Below, piece after piece: positions 8,700 through 18,620 of a stretch of 64,000 nucleotides of DNA (its first letter is position 1; every line of letters begins with the position of its first letter). The position numbers were made by a program, and so were the translations under genes. The notes beneath the pieces are model-generated. The model was not told where the DNA came from and searched no databases. It saw nothing but the letters and a program-made list of their open reading frames with translations. Origin of the DNA: Pseudoduganella dura (GTDB lineage: Bacteria > Pseudomonadota > Gammaproteobacteria > Burkholderiales > Burkholderiaceae_D); the NCBI RefSeq assembly GCF_009727155.1, contig NZ_WNWM01000002.1:248001-312000 (forward strand). The letters run 5' to 3'.

Positions 8700-9359
8700 A
8701 TGACAACAACGATTACGCCGCCGGCCGGCTGGCACCAAAAGCTGGTCGCGATAGCGGCCGCCATGCCGGGAGACGACGGCGCCCACGACACCAGCCACCT
8801 GCACCGCGTATGGCGCAATGCCGGCGAACTGCTGCCCGACCATCCCGAGGCCGATGCGCTGGTGGTGATGGCGGCTTGCTACCTGCACGACATCGTGAAC
8901 CTGCCGAAGAACCACCCCGAACGGCACCTGGCGTCGCGCCAGGCGGCCAGGGAGGCCGTACGGGAACTGGCGGCGGCGGGCTTTCCCGCCGCGCTGCTGC
9001 CGGGTGTGGCGCATGCGATCGAGACGCACAGCTTTTCCGCCGCGCTCAAGCCGCGGACGATCGAGGCGAAGATCGTGCAGGATGCGGATCGGCTGGATGC
9101 GCTGGGCGCCGTCGGCCTGGCGCGCATGTTCTACACGGCCGGCCGCATGGGATCGCGCCTGGCGCACGCCGCCGACCCGGCGGGCCTCGACCGCCCGCTG
9201 GACGACAAGACCTATTCGCTCGATCACATCGCCGTCAAGCTGGCCACGCTGCCGGGCACGATGCAGACCGCCGCCGGCCGCCGCCTCGGCGAAGCGCGCG
9301 TGCGCGCGCTGACGGCGTTCCGCGACCAGTTCGTGGCCGAATGGGCCGCCCCGGCCTGA
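8700..9359 (+). CDS. HD-domain phosphohydrolase, YedJ-like
   Basis: A 219-aa cytoplasmic protein of the HD superfamily. The metal-binding residues are seen in order: HDTSHLHRV near residues 29-37, CYLHDIVN (the HD pair), IETHSF and DADRLDALG. The layout matches small YedJ-type metal-dependent phosphohydrolases that act on nucleotides or related phosphate esters; the real substrate is unknown. It lies 18 bp upstream of the transglutaminase-like gene and may be co-transcribed with it and the MFS gene. The 180 bp between cheW and this start separates the divergent units. Confidence 0.88.
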   Translation: MTTTITPPAGWHQKLVAIAAAMPGDDGAHDTSHLHRVWRNAGELLPDHPEADALVVMAACYLHDIVNLPKNHPERHLASRQAAREAVRELAAAGFPAALLPGVAHAIETHSFSAALKPRTIEAKIVQDADRLDALGAVGLARMFYTAGRMGSRLAHAADPAGLDRPLDDKTYSLDHIAVKLATLPGTMQTAAGRRLGEARVRALTAFRDQFVAEWAAPA

Positions 9360-9377
9360 CTTGACGGCCACGGCACG

Positions 9378-11291
9378 ATGACCTCCCGAACCGTGCGACC
9401 CCTGCTCGCCGCCCTGCTCCGCGCCTCGTTGGTCCTGACGGCGCAGGCCGCGTACGCCGACGGCGAAGGACACGTGCGCGCGTTGCGCGAACGCACCGAC
9501 ATCGTCATCCGCGCCGATCACACGATGGAGCAGACGGTCGACTACACGTGGCGGGCCGTGGACGCCACCGGCGCCGGCACGCTCGGCCAGCAATATGTGA
9601 ACTGGGATTCGCGCCGGCAGACCCTCGAACTGCTGGCCGCCGAGACGATTCCCGCCAACGGCGCGCCGATCCCGGTGGAACCCGCCGCGATCCAGGTCCA
9701 GGACGGCATCCTTGGCGGCGTGTCGTTCCCCGAGAAACGCCTGCTGCAGGTGACGTTCCCGCAGCTGGCCGCCGGCGACGCGATCCGCATCCGCTACCGG
9801 CTCGTGCAGAACGTGCCCGAGCTGCCGGGCGGCATGTCGCACGTGATGTTCCTGCAGGACGACGTGATCCGCGACGACAGCGAGATCACGGTGCGCCATC
9901 CGCGCGCGCTGTCCCTGAAGGTCGCCCAGTACGGCCTGGCGCAGCGGGCAGCCGCCACCGTGGACGGCGACGGCCAGCTGCTGCGCTGGCACTACCGCAG
10001 CACCGGCACCGGCAGCGCGGAGCCGAATGCCGCTAACGGCTGGCGCCGCACGCCGCACCTGATGCTGTCCACCTTCGCCGGCTGGCAATCGATCGCCGAT
10101 GCGTACGAACGCGGCGCGGCACCGAAATCGGCCGCCACGCCGGCGATCCGCGCGCTGGCCGAACAGGTGGCCGGACGGACGCCGGACGGGCGCGCCGCGG
10201 CGCGCCTGCTGTACGACTGGGTGCGGGCGAACGTGCGCTACGTGGCCAGCTACGTGGGCGACGGCGGCTGGGTGCCGAACGATGCCGCCACCGTGCTGCA
10301 GCGGCGCTACGGCGACTGCAAGGATCACGTCGCGCTGCTCCAGGCGCTGCTGGCGGCGCGCGGCATCGAGGCGTCGCCCGCGCTGCTGCGCGCCGATGGC
10401 GAGAACTTCACGCTGCCGGAAATTCCCGTGATGTGGTTCGACCACGCCATCAGCTACCTGCCGGCGCTCGACGTCTACCTCGACTCCACCGACGATGCGA
10501 TGCCGTTCGGCCTGCTGCCCGACAACGACGCCGGCAAGCCGGTGCTGGCCACGCGCCTGCGGCCGGCGCTGCGCCAGTCGCCGCTGCCGCACCCGGACGG
10601 CCATCGTGTCGAGCGCAGGGTCGCGCTGAAGGTCGCGCCGGACGGCTCGGCCGAACGCGTCACCGATATCGTCGGCCACGGCCGCAGCGCCGTCTCGGTG
10701 CGGCAGTTTATCGACGGCGTGACCGCCGCGGGCACGGCCGACTGGGTGCGCCGCACGATGGCGTCAAGCGGCTACGAAGGCGACGGCAGCCTGGAACCGC
10801 TGCCGCAGGCGGGGGCCGATATGCTGGGCGTGCGCTACACGGAACGGATCCGCAACTATGTGAGCCAGCCGGAGGCCGGCGTGCTGTCGTTCCTGCCCGG
10901 CATGAACGGACCGGTGCCGCTGGCCGGCTTCGCCGGGCGCTTCACGGAGCGCGAGCGGCATTACGATGCGCGCTGCGAACCGTTCGCCGTGCAAGACAGC
11001 ATGACGATCGAGCTGCCCGCCGCGATGCAGGTGCTGTACGTGCCGAAGAACCTGTCGATCCGGCAGGAAGGCCTCGACTACGCGGCGACCTATTCGCGCG
11101 ACGACACGCCGGGGGCCACGCGCTACCGGCTGACGCGCCGGGTGGTGGCCGGCAATCCGCGCGGCTGGTGCACGCCGCAGGAATACCAGGCGCTGCGCCC
11201 CGCCATGAACCGCATCAGCCGCGCCATGAACGGACGGCTGGTGTTCGTCCTCAACGATACCGACATGGCGACTGCCACGACTGAACGATGA
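9378..11291 (+). CDS. Secreted DUF3857 / transglutaminase-like protein
   Basis: A 637-aa exported protein. A signal peptide ends near AAYA at residue about 27. The N-terminal beta-rich part (about 30-250) fits DUF3857, and the middle has a papain-like transglutaminase core with Cys in YGDCKDHVALL, His in MWFDHAISYLP and Asp in VYLDSTDD. These domains are usually predicted to be periplasmic peptidases or amidases, and no substrate is known. Its stop overlaps the start of the following MFS gene by 4 bp (ATGA), so the two are translationally coupled. Confidence 0.9.
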   Translation: MTSRTVRPLLAALLRASLVLTAQAAYADGEGHVRALRERTDIVIRADHTMEQTVDYTWRAVDATGAGTLGQQYVNWDSRRQTLELLAAETIPANGAPIPVEPAAIQVQDGILGGVSFPEKRLLQVTFPQLAAGDAIRIRYRLVQNVPELPGGMSHVMFLQDDVIRDDSEITVRHPRALSLKVAQYGLAQRAAATVDGDGQLLRWHYRSTGTGSAEPNAANGWRRTPHLMLSTFAGWQSIADAYERGAAPKSAATPAIRALAEQVAGRTPDGRAAARLLYDWVRANVRYVASYVGDGGWVPNDAATVLQRRYGDCKDHVALLQALLAARGIEASPALLRADGENFTLPEIPVMWFDHAISYLPALDVYLDSTDDAMPFGLLPDNDAGKPVLATRLRPALRQSPLPHPDGHRVERRVALKVAPDGSAERVTDIVGHGRSAVSVRQFIDGVTAAGTADWVRRTMASSGYEGDGSLEPLPQAGADMLGVRYTERIRNYVSQPEAGVLSFLPGMNGPVPLAGFAGRFTERERHYDARCEPFAVQDSMTIELPAAMQVLYVPKNLSIRQEGLDYAATYSRDDTPGATRYRLTRRVVAGNPRGWCTPQEYQALRPAMNRISRAMNGRLVFVLNDTDMATATTER

Positions 11292-12598
11292 AAGACGACT
11301 CGAAGCCCGCATTGGAGCACGCATTGGAGCACCTACCCGAGCCCGCATCGGAGGACGATCCGTCGCAGGCAGGCTCCGGGCCGGCCAGTGCTCCGCAGGT
11401 GAACCTGAATTTCGTACTGCTGTGCGTGTTCATCGACATGCTCGGCGTGGGGCTGATCATCCCGGTGCTGCCGGTGCTGGTGGGCGAATTCGTCGCCGCG
11501 CGCGAGCAGCAGTCGATGTGGTACGGACTGCTGGGAGCCACGTTCGGGCTGATGCAGTTCTTCTGCATGCCGATGCTGGGGGCGCTCAGCGACAGGATCG
11601 GCCGCCGCCCCGTGCTGCTGTATTCGATGGTGGGCATGTCGCTCAATTTCCTGGTCACCGCGCTGGCGCAGAACCTGGCCTGGCTGGTGGTCAGCCGTGT
11701 GATCGGCGGCATGTCCGCGGCCAGCATGTCGGTGGCATCGGCCTATGCGTCGGACATCTCGACGGCCGACAACCGCGCGAAAAGCTTCGGCAAGATCGGC
11801 GCCGCGTTCGGCATGGGCTTCATCGCCGGGCCGATGCTGGGCGGCATCCTCGGCGGCATCGACCTGCACCTGCCGTTCTACGTGGCGGCGGGCCTGTCGG
11901 CGGCCAATTTCGTCTACGGCTGGTTCTGCCTGCCAGAATCGCTGCCGCCGGCCCGGCGCGGCGCCTTCGCGCTGCACAAGCTGAACCCCGTGGCGGGCCT
12001 GCTGAAGCTGTGGCGGCGCCGCGAGACGCGCGGCCTGGTGACGGTGTTCACGCTGGTCGCGCTGGCGCAGACGATGCTGCACACGACCTGGGTGCTGTAC
12101 ACCACGTTCCGCTTCGGCTGGTCCACCACGCAGAACGGCATCGCCCTGTTCTGCGTGGGCGTGGCGTCGGTGATCGTGCAGGCCGGACTGCTGGGCGTGC
12201 TGATGAAGCGTTTCGGCGAAGTGCGGCTGTCGCTGCTGGGGCTCGGCTCCGGCACCATCACGTTCCTGCTGTACGGACTGGCCACGCAGGGCTGGATGAT
12301 GTATGGGCTGATCCTGTGCAACCTGCTGGCGTTCGCCGCCGGGCCGGCGCTGCAGGGCATCATCTCGAAGGCCACGCCGGCCAGCGAGCAGGGGGAGCTG
12401 ATGGGTTCGCTACATGCGATCAACAGCGTCGGCGTGGTCGTCATGCCGCTGCTGGGCGGCTTCCTGCTGGCCCGTGTCAGCCACCTGCCCTCATCGGACT
12501 GGCGGATCGGCGTGACGTTCTTCGTCAGCGCCGCGATGCAGGCGGTGGCGATCTTCTTTGCACGGCGCTGGTTCCGCGACCATCACGTGGCGCGGTAG
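11288..12598 (+). CDS. MFS transporter, TetA-like
   Basis: A 436-aa inner-membrane transporter with 12 predicted membrane helices. The MFS motif A appears as GALSDRIGRRPVLL after TM2, and the second half has the related loop FGEVRLSLLGL. Overall pattern (DMLGVGLIIPVLPVL in TM1) is that of the TCR/TetA family of drug:H+ antiporters. A polar 40-residue N-terminal extension (KPALEHALEHLPEPASEDD) is unusual. It is translationally coupled to the preceding secreted transglutaminase-like protein. Drug export is a family inference; a tetracycline phenotype should not be assumed. Confidence 0.9.
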   Translation: MKDDSKPALEHALEHLPEPASEDDPSQAGSGPASAPQVNLNFVLLCVFIDMLGVGLIIPVLPVLVGEFVAAREQQSMWYGLLGATFGLMQFFCMPMLGALSDRIGRRPVLLYSMVGMSLNFLVTALAQNLAWLVVSRVIGGMSAASMSVASAYASDISTADNRAKSFGKIGAAFGMGFIAGPMLGGILGGIDLHLPFYVAAGLSAANFVYGWFCLPESLPPARRGAFALHKLNPVAGLLKLWRRRETRGLVTVFTLVALAQTMLHTTWVLYTTFRFGWSTTQNGIALFCVGVASVIVQAGLLGVLMKRFGEVRLSLLGLGSGTITFLLYGLATQGWMMYGLILCNLLAFAAGPALQGIISKATPASEQGELMGSLHAINSVGVVVMPLLGGFLLARVSHLPSSDWRIGVTFFVSAAMQAVAIFFARRWFRDHHVAR

Positions 12599-12631
12599 GT
12601 CTTGACCGGTTTCGAACGGTTCGGCGCGCTT

Positions 12632-13252
12632 TCAGCACGCCATGCAGGCTTCCGGTTCCCGCGCCAGCGCGTCGCCGATCGCATCCGCCACGGCCGCCGT
12701 GCCGCCCGGCAGGTCCGGCGCGATCACGCTGACCCGGATAGCCCTTTCTTCATGGCGCAGCGCTTCCGATATGGCATGCAGCGCGCGGGCGCTGGCGCCC
12801 GGCACGGCCTGCGCCGGGCCCACGCACCCCGCCGCCGCCAGGTTGACGACGTGGCCGCCGCCGGCACGCTGCATCAGCGGCAGCACGGCGGCGATAGCGT
12901 ACAGGGCGCCGCGCACGTTCACGTCGAGCATGCGGTCCCACTCCAGCAATTTCAGCGCACCCAGGCGCGACGGCAGCGTCACGCCGGCGGCGTTGACGAG
13001 CGCGTCGACCCGGCCGTGCCGCCGGAAGGCCGCGAGCACGAAGGTCTGCGCATCGTCGGCGTCGGTCACGTCCAGGACGTGACACTCGGCGCTGCCGCCG
13101 GCGGCGCGGATGTCGGCGGCGAGCTGCACCAGTCGGCCGATGCGGCGCGCGCCCAGCACCACGTGGTGCCCGCGCGACGCCAGCAGGCGCGCCGCGGCCG
13201 CGCCGATACGGCCGGTGGCGCCGGTGATCAGGATGATTTCTTTCTCGACCAT
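12632..13252 (-). CDS. SDR-fold protein lacking the catalytic residues
   Basis: A 206-aa Rossmann-fold protein of the classical short-chain dehydrogenase family. The cofactor motif TGATGRIG (residues about 9-16) and the structural NAAG are intact. The catalytic region is not: where the family has Ser and YxxxK, this protein reads NLAAAGC and VPGASARALHAISEALR, so Ser, Tyr and Lys are replaced by Ala, Pro and Ala. It may bind NAD(P) without turning over substrate. ATG 13252 was chosen for AGGGGAAG upstream. It is divergent from an AraC-type regulator (167 bp apart), which probably controls it. Confidence 0.85.
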   Translation of the reverse strand: MVEKEIILITGATGRIGAAAARLLASRGHHVVLGARRIGRLVQLAADIRAAGGSAECHVLDVTDADDAQTFVLAAFRRHGRVDALVNAAGVTLPSRLGALKLLEWDRMLDVNVRGALYAIAAVLPLMQRAGGGHVVNLAAAGCVGPAQAVPGASARALHAISEALRHEERAIRVSVIAPDLPGGTAAVADAIGDALAREPEACMAC

Positions 13253-13419
13253 GTCTGCTTCCCCTGGATGGCATTGCGATGTTGCCAGTGTAGGGATCGC
13301 GCGCCGCGCAGGGTTGCGCGAAGGTTTCGAATCATTGCCCGATCCTCCAGCAACGTTCGCGAAGGCATGCGGGAGAGGCATAATCGATGCCGGAATCCAC
13401 GGAAGCAATGGAGGGAAAC

Positions 13420-14427
13420 ATGGATGCAGGCATGGAGCAACGGATGCAGGGCGATATGAAGGGAAGTAAAAGCGAAGACATGAGCGCGGACGCGCGGCGC
13501 CAGGCGCGGATGGTTGAATTGATGGGCGTGCTCGCGCCGGCCCAGGGCTACACGCTGTGCGGCCTGCCCGGCGTGAAGTTCATGCGCACGCACGCGGTGC
13601 ATCCACGCGGACCGGTGCTGTACGAGCCTTGCATCGTGATCGTCTGCCAGGGCCACAAGCGGGGTTACCTGGGCGGCCAGGCATTCGACTATCACGCGCA
13701 GCAGTTCCTCGTGCTGTCGGTGCCGCTGCCGTTCGAGGGCGAAACCGTGCGCGCCTCCGAAGCCGAGCCGATGCTGGCGATCTCGATCCCGATCGACCTG
13801 CAGCTGGCGGCAGAACTGGCCCTCGCCGTCGACGACGCGGGAGCGGGCACCACGCCGCCGCCGGCGCCGCGCGGCATGATGGCATCGAAACTGGACGACG
13901 CGTTGGGCGATGCCGTGCTGCGGCTGCTGGGCGCCCTCGTTTCGCCCGTCGAGACGCGGCTGCTGGGCCCGGGCATCCTGCGCGAGATCCTGTTTCGCGT
14001 GCTGACCGGCGAACAGGGCGGCGCGTTGCGCGCCGGCCTGGCCCACCAGACCCAGTTCGCCAAGATCGGCAAGGCGCTGCGCCGCATCCACGCCGATTAC
14101 CACCGCCAGATCGACGTGGCCACGCTTGCCGAGGAAGCCGGCATGAGCCAGGCCGCGTTCCACGCCGGCTTCAAGGCGGTGACGATGACGTCGCCCATCC
14201 AGTACCTGAAGACGACGCGGCTGCACAAGGCCCGCCTCCTGATGGTGCAGGACGGGCTGACGGCCGCCACCGCCTGCGGGCGCGTCGGCTATGAAAGCAC
14301 ATCGCAGTTCTCGCGCGAATTCAAGCGCTTCTTCGGGCGCACGCCGGTGGCCGAAGCCCGCGAGATGCGCGGCCTGCTCGCCCAGGCGCCGGGCGGACGC
14401 GAATCGCCCTACGTCAGCGCGCCGTAG
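13420..14427 (+). CDS. AraC-family transcriptional regulator
   Basis: A 335-aa regulator with an N-terminal cupin-like AraC_N domain (about residues 40-190: VLYEPCIVIVCQGHKRGYLGG is the hallmark) and a C-terminal double helix-turn-helix (about 225-320; IDVATLAEEAGMSQAAFHAGFK and the second HTH TAATACGRVGYESTSQFSREFK). Such regulators sense small molecules and commonly control an adjacent oxidoreductase. ATG 13420 was preferred because GGAGGG sits 5 bp upstream; other in-frame ATGs are at 13387 and 13408. It is divergent from the degenerate SDR gene. Confidence 0.9.
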   Translation: MDAGMEQRMQGDMKGSKSEDMSADARRQARMVELMGVLAPAQGYTLCGLPGVKFMRTHAVHPRGPVLYEPCIVIVCQGHKRGYLGGQAFDYHAQQFLVLSVPLPFEGETVRASEAEPMLAISIPIDLQLAAELALAVDDAGAGTTPPPAPRGMMASKLDDALGDAVLRLLGALVSPVETRLLGPGILREILFRVLTGEQGGALRAGLAHQTQFAKIGKALRRIHADYHRQIDVATLAEEAGMSQAAFHAGFKAVTMTSPIQYLKTTRLHKARLLMVQDGLTAATACGRVGYESTSQFSREFKRFFGRTPVAEAREMRGLLAQAPGGRESPYVSAP

Positions 14428-14440
14428 CTTCCGCCAGGGT

Positions 14441-16402
<1,962 letters not shown>

Positions 16403-16554
16403 CGGTTCCTCCGGGCGGGCAATCGCCAGATGGTACCGTGTCATTTCATGATCGGCAACGAAACAATTGCTTACAGAGTAATAGCGTGCGGGCACACGGC
16501 TGTTACATCTTGCGGTCAGAATGGAATCATACCGTTCACCACAAGGAGTACATC

Positions 16555-17013
16555 ATGAAAAAACTGCTGATCGCCGCGATGTTCGCAACGTCGATGGGTT
16601 CGATCGCCGCGCCGGCCATGGCCGCCACGGAGGTGATCGTCGTGCGCAAGGCGCCGCCGCCGCTGCGCCACGAAGCAACGCCGCATGCCCGCCAGGGTTA
16701 CGTATGGGCGCCGGGCTACTGGAAATGGACCGGCCACCGCTACTCGTGGGTCAAGGGCAGCTACGTGAAGGCGCGCAAGGGCTATCACTGGTCGGCACCG
16801 GCGTGGCAGGAACGGGATGGCCGCTGGCAGTTCGCCCGTGGCGAATGGCGCCCCGGCGACCGTGACGGCGACGGCATCCCGAACCGCTACGACCGCGATC
16901 GCCGCAACGATTCGGATCGCGACGGCGTGCCGAACGGCCGGGACCGCGACCGCGACAACGACGGCGTGCCGAACCGGCACGACGAGCGGCCCGACAATCC
17001 ACGCCGCAACTGA
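16555..17013 (+). CDS. Secreted YXWGXW-repeat protein, paralogue of the 5032 gene
   Basis: A 152-aa exported protein. The signal peptide MKKLLIAAMFATSMGS...AMAA is followed by the YXWGXW-type segment (GYVWAPGYWKWTGHRYSWVKG, in which Trp/Tyr/Gly spacing matches the 5032 gene) and a C-terminal DRDGDGIPNRYDRD-type series resembling calcium-binding thrombospondin-3 loops. ATG 16555 has AAGGAG 7 bp upstream. It is shorter than its paralogue because the YRNDG-rich insert is missing. Likely periplasmic or surface; function not established. Confidence 0.85.
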   Translation: MKKLLIAAMFATSMGSIAAPAMAATEVIVVRKAPPPLRHEATPHARQGYVWAPGYWKWTGHRYSWVKGSYVKARKGYHWSAPAWQERDGRWQFARGEWRPGDRDGDGIPNRYDRDRRNDSDRDGVPNGRDRDRDNDGVPNRHDERPDNPRRN

Positions 17014-17034
17014 TTCGCGCGGCCGGTGGCTGCG

Positions 17035-17058
17035 GCCGGCCTGTCTTGACAGGCCGGC
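17035..17058 (+). terminator. Perfect hairpin after the YXWGXW gene
   Basis: A perfect 10-bp stem (GCCGGCCTGT and its complement) with a 4-nt loop lies 21 bp after the stop at 17013. No T-run follows, so it is either a weak or Rho-assisted terminator or an RNA-stabilising end. Confidence 0.5.
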
Positions 17059-17080
17059 ATGAACCTGCAACCATAGCGGG

Positions 17081-17170
17081 ATGATTTTTCAGCCATCACA
17101 TCCGTCGTTCCGCACTAGCCATGCTCCCTGGTGGCGCCGCTCCATGCCGTGCGGCCCCCTTTTGAAGTGA
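17081..17170 (+). CDS. Putative Trp leader peptide of trpS (29 codons)
   Basis: A short frame ATG 17081 to TGA 17168-17170 encodes 29 residues with tandem tryptophans (APWWRR; TGG TGG at 17129-17134). It ends 15 bp before a terminator hairpin that precedes trpS. This is the arrangement of a ribosome-mediated attenuation leader. The ribosome-binding site is weak (AGCGGG abuts the ATG), which is the main doubt. Too short for homology; the support is positional. Confidence 0.45.
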   Translation: MIFQPSHPSFRTSHAPWWRRSMPCGPLLK

Positions 17171-17213
17171 TGTGATTTCAATATGACGCCGCCTCTGCCA
17201 AGGTGGCGTTTTT
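17136..17213 (+). promoter_or_regulatory. Putative transcription attenuator of trpS
   Basis: A 9-bp stem (17186-17194 with 17201-17209, one G-T pair), 6-nt loop and T-run form an intrinsic terminator 40 bp before the trpS start. GCCGC 17136-17140, directly after the tandem Trp codons, can pair with GCGGC 17151-17155, and the same GCGGC can instead pair with GCCGC 17188-17192 in the terminator's 5' arm. That gives the 1:2, 2:3 and 3:4 scheme of classical attenuation. The 2:3 pairing is only 5 bp, so folding energy needs checking. Confidence 0.5.
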
Positions 17214-17253
17214 CATGGCGCATCCGGGCAGGGGCCAACCCCGAAGGTATGCA

Positions 17254-18306
17254 ATGAGCCAACCGCAGAACGAAACCTCCTCCGCCGCCCCGGCAGCCCC
17301 GGCAGCCACGCCCGCCGTGATCCTGACGGGCGACCGCCCGACCGGCCCGCTGCACCTGGGTCACTTTGTCGGCAGCCTGCGCAGCCGCGTCGCTTACCAG
17401 CACGAGTATAGGCAGTTCATCATGCTGGCCGATTCGCAGGCGCTGACGGACAATATGGACGACATCAACAAGGTGCACCGCAACGTCGTCGAAGTGGCGC
17501 TCGATTACCTGGCGGTGGGCATCGACCCGTCGAAATCGACGATCCTGATCCAGTCGCAGATCCCCGAACTGGCCGAGCTGACGTTCTATTACCTGAACCT
17601 GGTCACCGTGGCGCGCCTGGAACGCAACCCGACGGTGAAAGCGGAAATCGTGCTGCGCGGCTTCGAGCGCGACATCCCGGCCGGCTTCCTCACCTACCCC
17701 GCTTCGCAGGCGGCGGACATCTCGGCGTTCAAGGCGTCGATCGTGCCGGTGGGCGAAGACCAGATCCCGATGATCGAGCAGACCAACGAGATCGTGCGCC
17801 GCTTCAACCGCATCGCGAACCGCGACGTGCTCGTCGAGTGCAAGGCGCTGGTGCCGGAAATCGGCCGCCTGCCGGGCATCGACGGCAAGGCGAAGATGAG
17901 CAAGTCGCTGGGCAACACGATCAACCTGGGCGCCTCGGCCGACGAGATCACCGCCGCGGTGAAGAAGGTCTACACCGATCCGCTGCACCTGCGCGTGCAG
18001 GACCCGGGCCACCTGGAAGGCAACGTGGCGTTCATCTACCTGGACGCGTTCGATACCGACAAGGCCGCGCTGGAAGAAATGAAGGCGCACTACGTGCGCG
18101 GCGGCCTGGGCGATTCGATCGTCAAGAAGCGGCTCGAAGTGGTGCTGCAGGAACTGCTCGGCCCGATCCGCGCCCGCCGCGAGGAATTCGCCAAGGACAA
18201 GGGCTACGTGATGCAGATGCTGAAGGAAGGCACGCAGCGCGCCCGCGAGGTGGCCGCGCAGACGGCCGACGAAGTGAAGGCGGCGCTGGGCCTGACGTAC
18301 TTCTGA
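17254..18306 (+). CDS. trpS: Tryptophan--tRNA ligase
   Basis: A 350-aa class I aminoacyl-tRNA synthetase that charges tRNA-Trp in the cytoplasm. The HIGH-type motif is in [18 protein letters not shown] and the KMSKS loop in [10 protein letters not shown]. The substrate pocket region ADSQALTDN and [14 protein letters not shown] also fit TrpRS. A 25-residue Ala/Pro-rich extension precedes the catalytic core. ATG 17254 was chosen (GAAGG upstream) over an in-frame ATG at 17203 that lies inside the terminator loop region. The TGDRPTG type differs from the SGMRPTG type I associate with many Burkholderiales, so a second trpS elsewhere is possible. Expression is probably attenuated by the upstream leader. 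Confidence 0.96.
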   Translation: MSQPQNETSSAAPAAPAATPAVILTGDRPTGPLHLGHFVGSLRSRVAYQHEYRQFIMLADSQALTDNMDDINKVHRNVVEVALDYLAVGIDPSKSTILIQSQIPELAELTFYYLNLVTVARLERNPTVKAEIVLRGFERDIPAGFLTYPASQAADISAFKASIVPVGEDQIPMIEQTNEIVRRFNRIANRDVLVECKALVPEIGRLPGIDGKAKMSKSLGNTINLGASADEITAAVKKVYTDPLHLRVQDPGHLEGNVAFIYLDAFDTDKAALEEMKAHYVRGGLGDSIVKKRLEVVLQELLGPIRARREEFAKDKGYVMQMLKEGTQRAREVAAQTADEVKAALGLTYF

Positions 18307-18620
18307 GCAGCCTGATACCCCCGCCCATCATCGCGCTGGCAGGCTGGCACCTGTGTGCCAGCCTGGTCGCGTTCATCGCCTACGCGATCGACAAGCGTGC
18401 CGCCCGCGCGGGCCGGCGCCGCACGTCCGAACGCACGCTGCTGCTGATCGGCCTCGCCGGCGGCTGGCCGGGCGCCCTGCTGGCGCAGCGGCTGGTGCGG
18501 CACAAGTCTTCGAAGAAGTCGTTCCAGGTCAGGTTCCGGATCAGCGTCGCGGCCAGCGTCGCGTTCACGCTGGCCCTCCTCCACGCCGCTTCGCGTTACG
18601 CCTACAGCCCGCTCGGGTAA
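18303..18620 (+). CDS. DUF1294 small membrane protein
   Basis: About 105 residues with two to three membrane helices and the DUF1294 signature: [13 protein letters not shown], then [19 protein letters not shown] and [12 protein letters not shown]. There is no ATG, GTG or TTG at the right place. The frame opens at CTG 18303, whose last two bases overlap the trpS stop (CTGA), or at CTG 18312. A non-AUG start coupled to trpS termination is the simplest reading. The 3' end overlaps the convergent esterase gene by 19 bp. Function of DUF1294 is unknown. Confidence 0.75.
   Translation: MSSLIPPPIIALAGWHLCASLVAFIAYAIDKRAARAGRRRTSERTLLLIGLAGGWPGALLAQRLVRHKSSKKSFQVRFRISVAASVAFTLALLHAASRYAYSPLG

Noticed and set aside
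11288..12598. Calling the MFS protein a tetracycline efflux gene tetA
   Set aside because: It shares the family pattern only; many such chromosomal transporters have other substrates.
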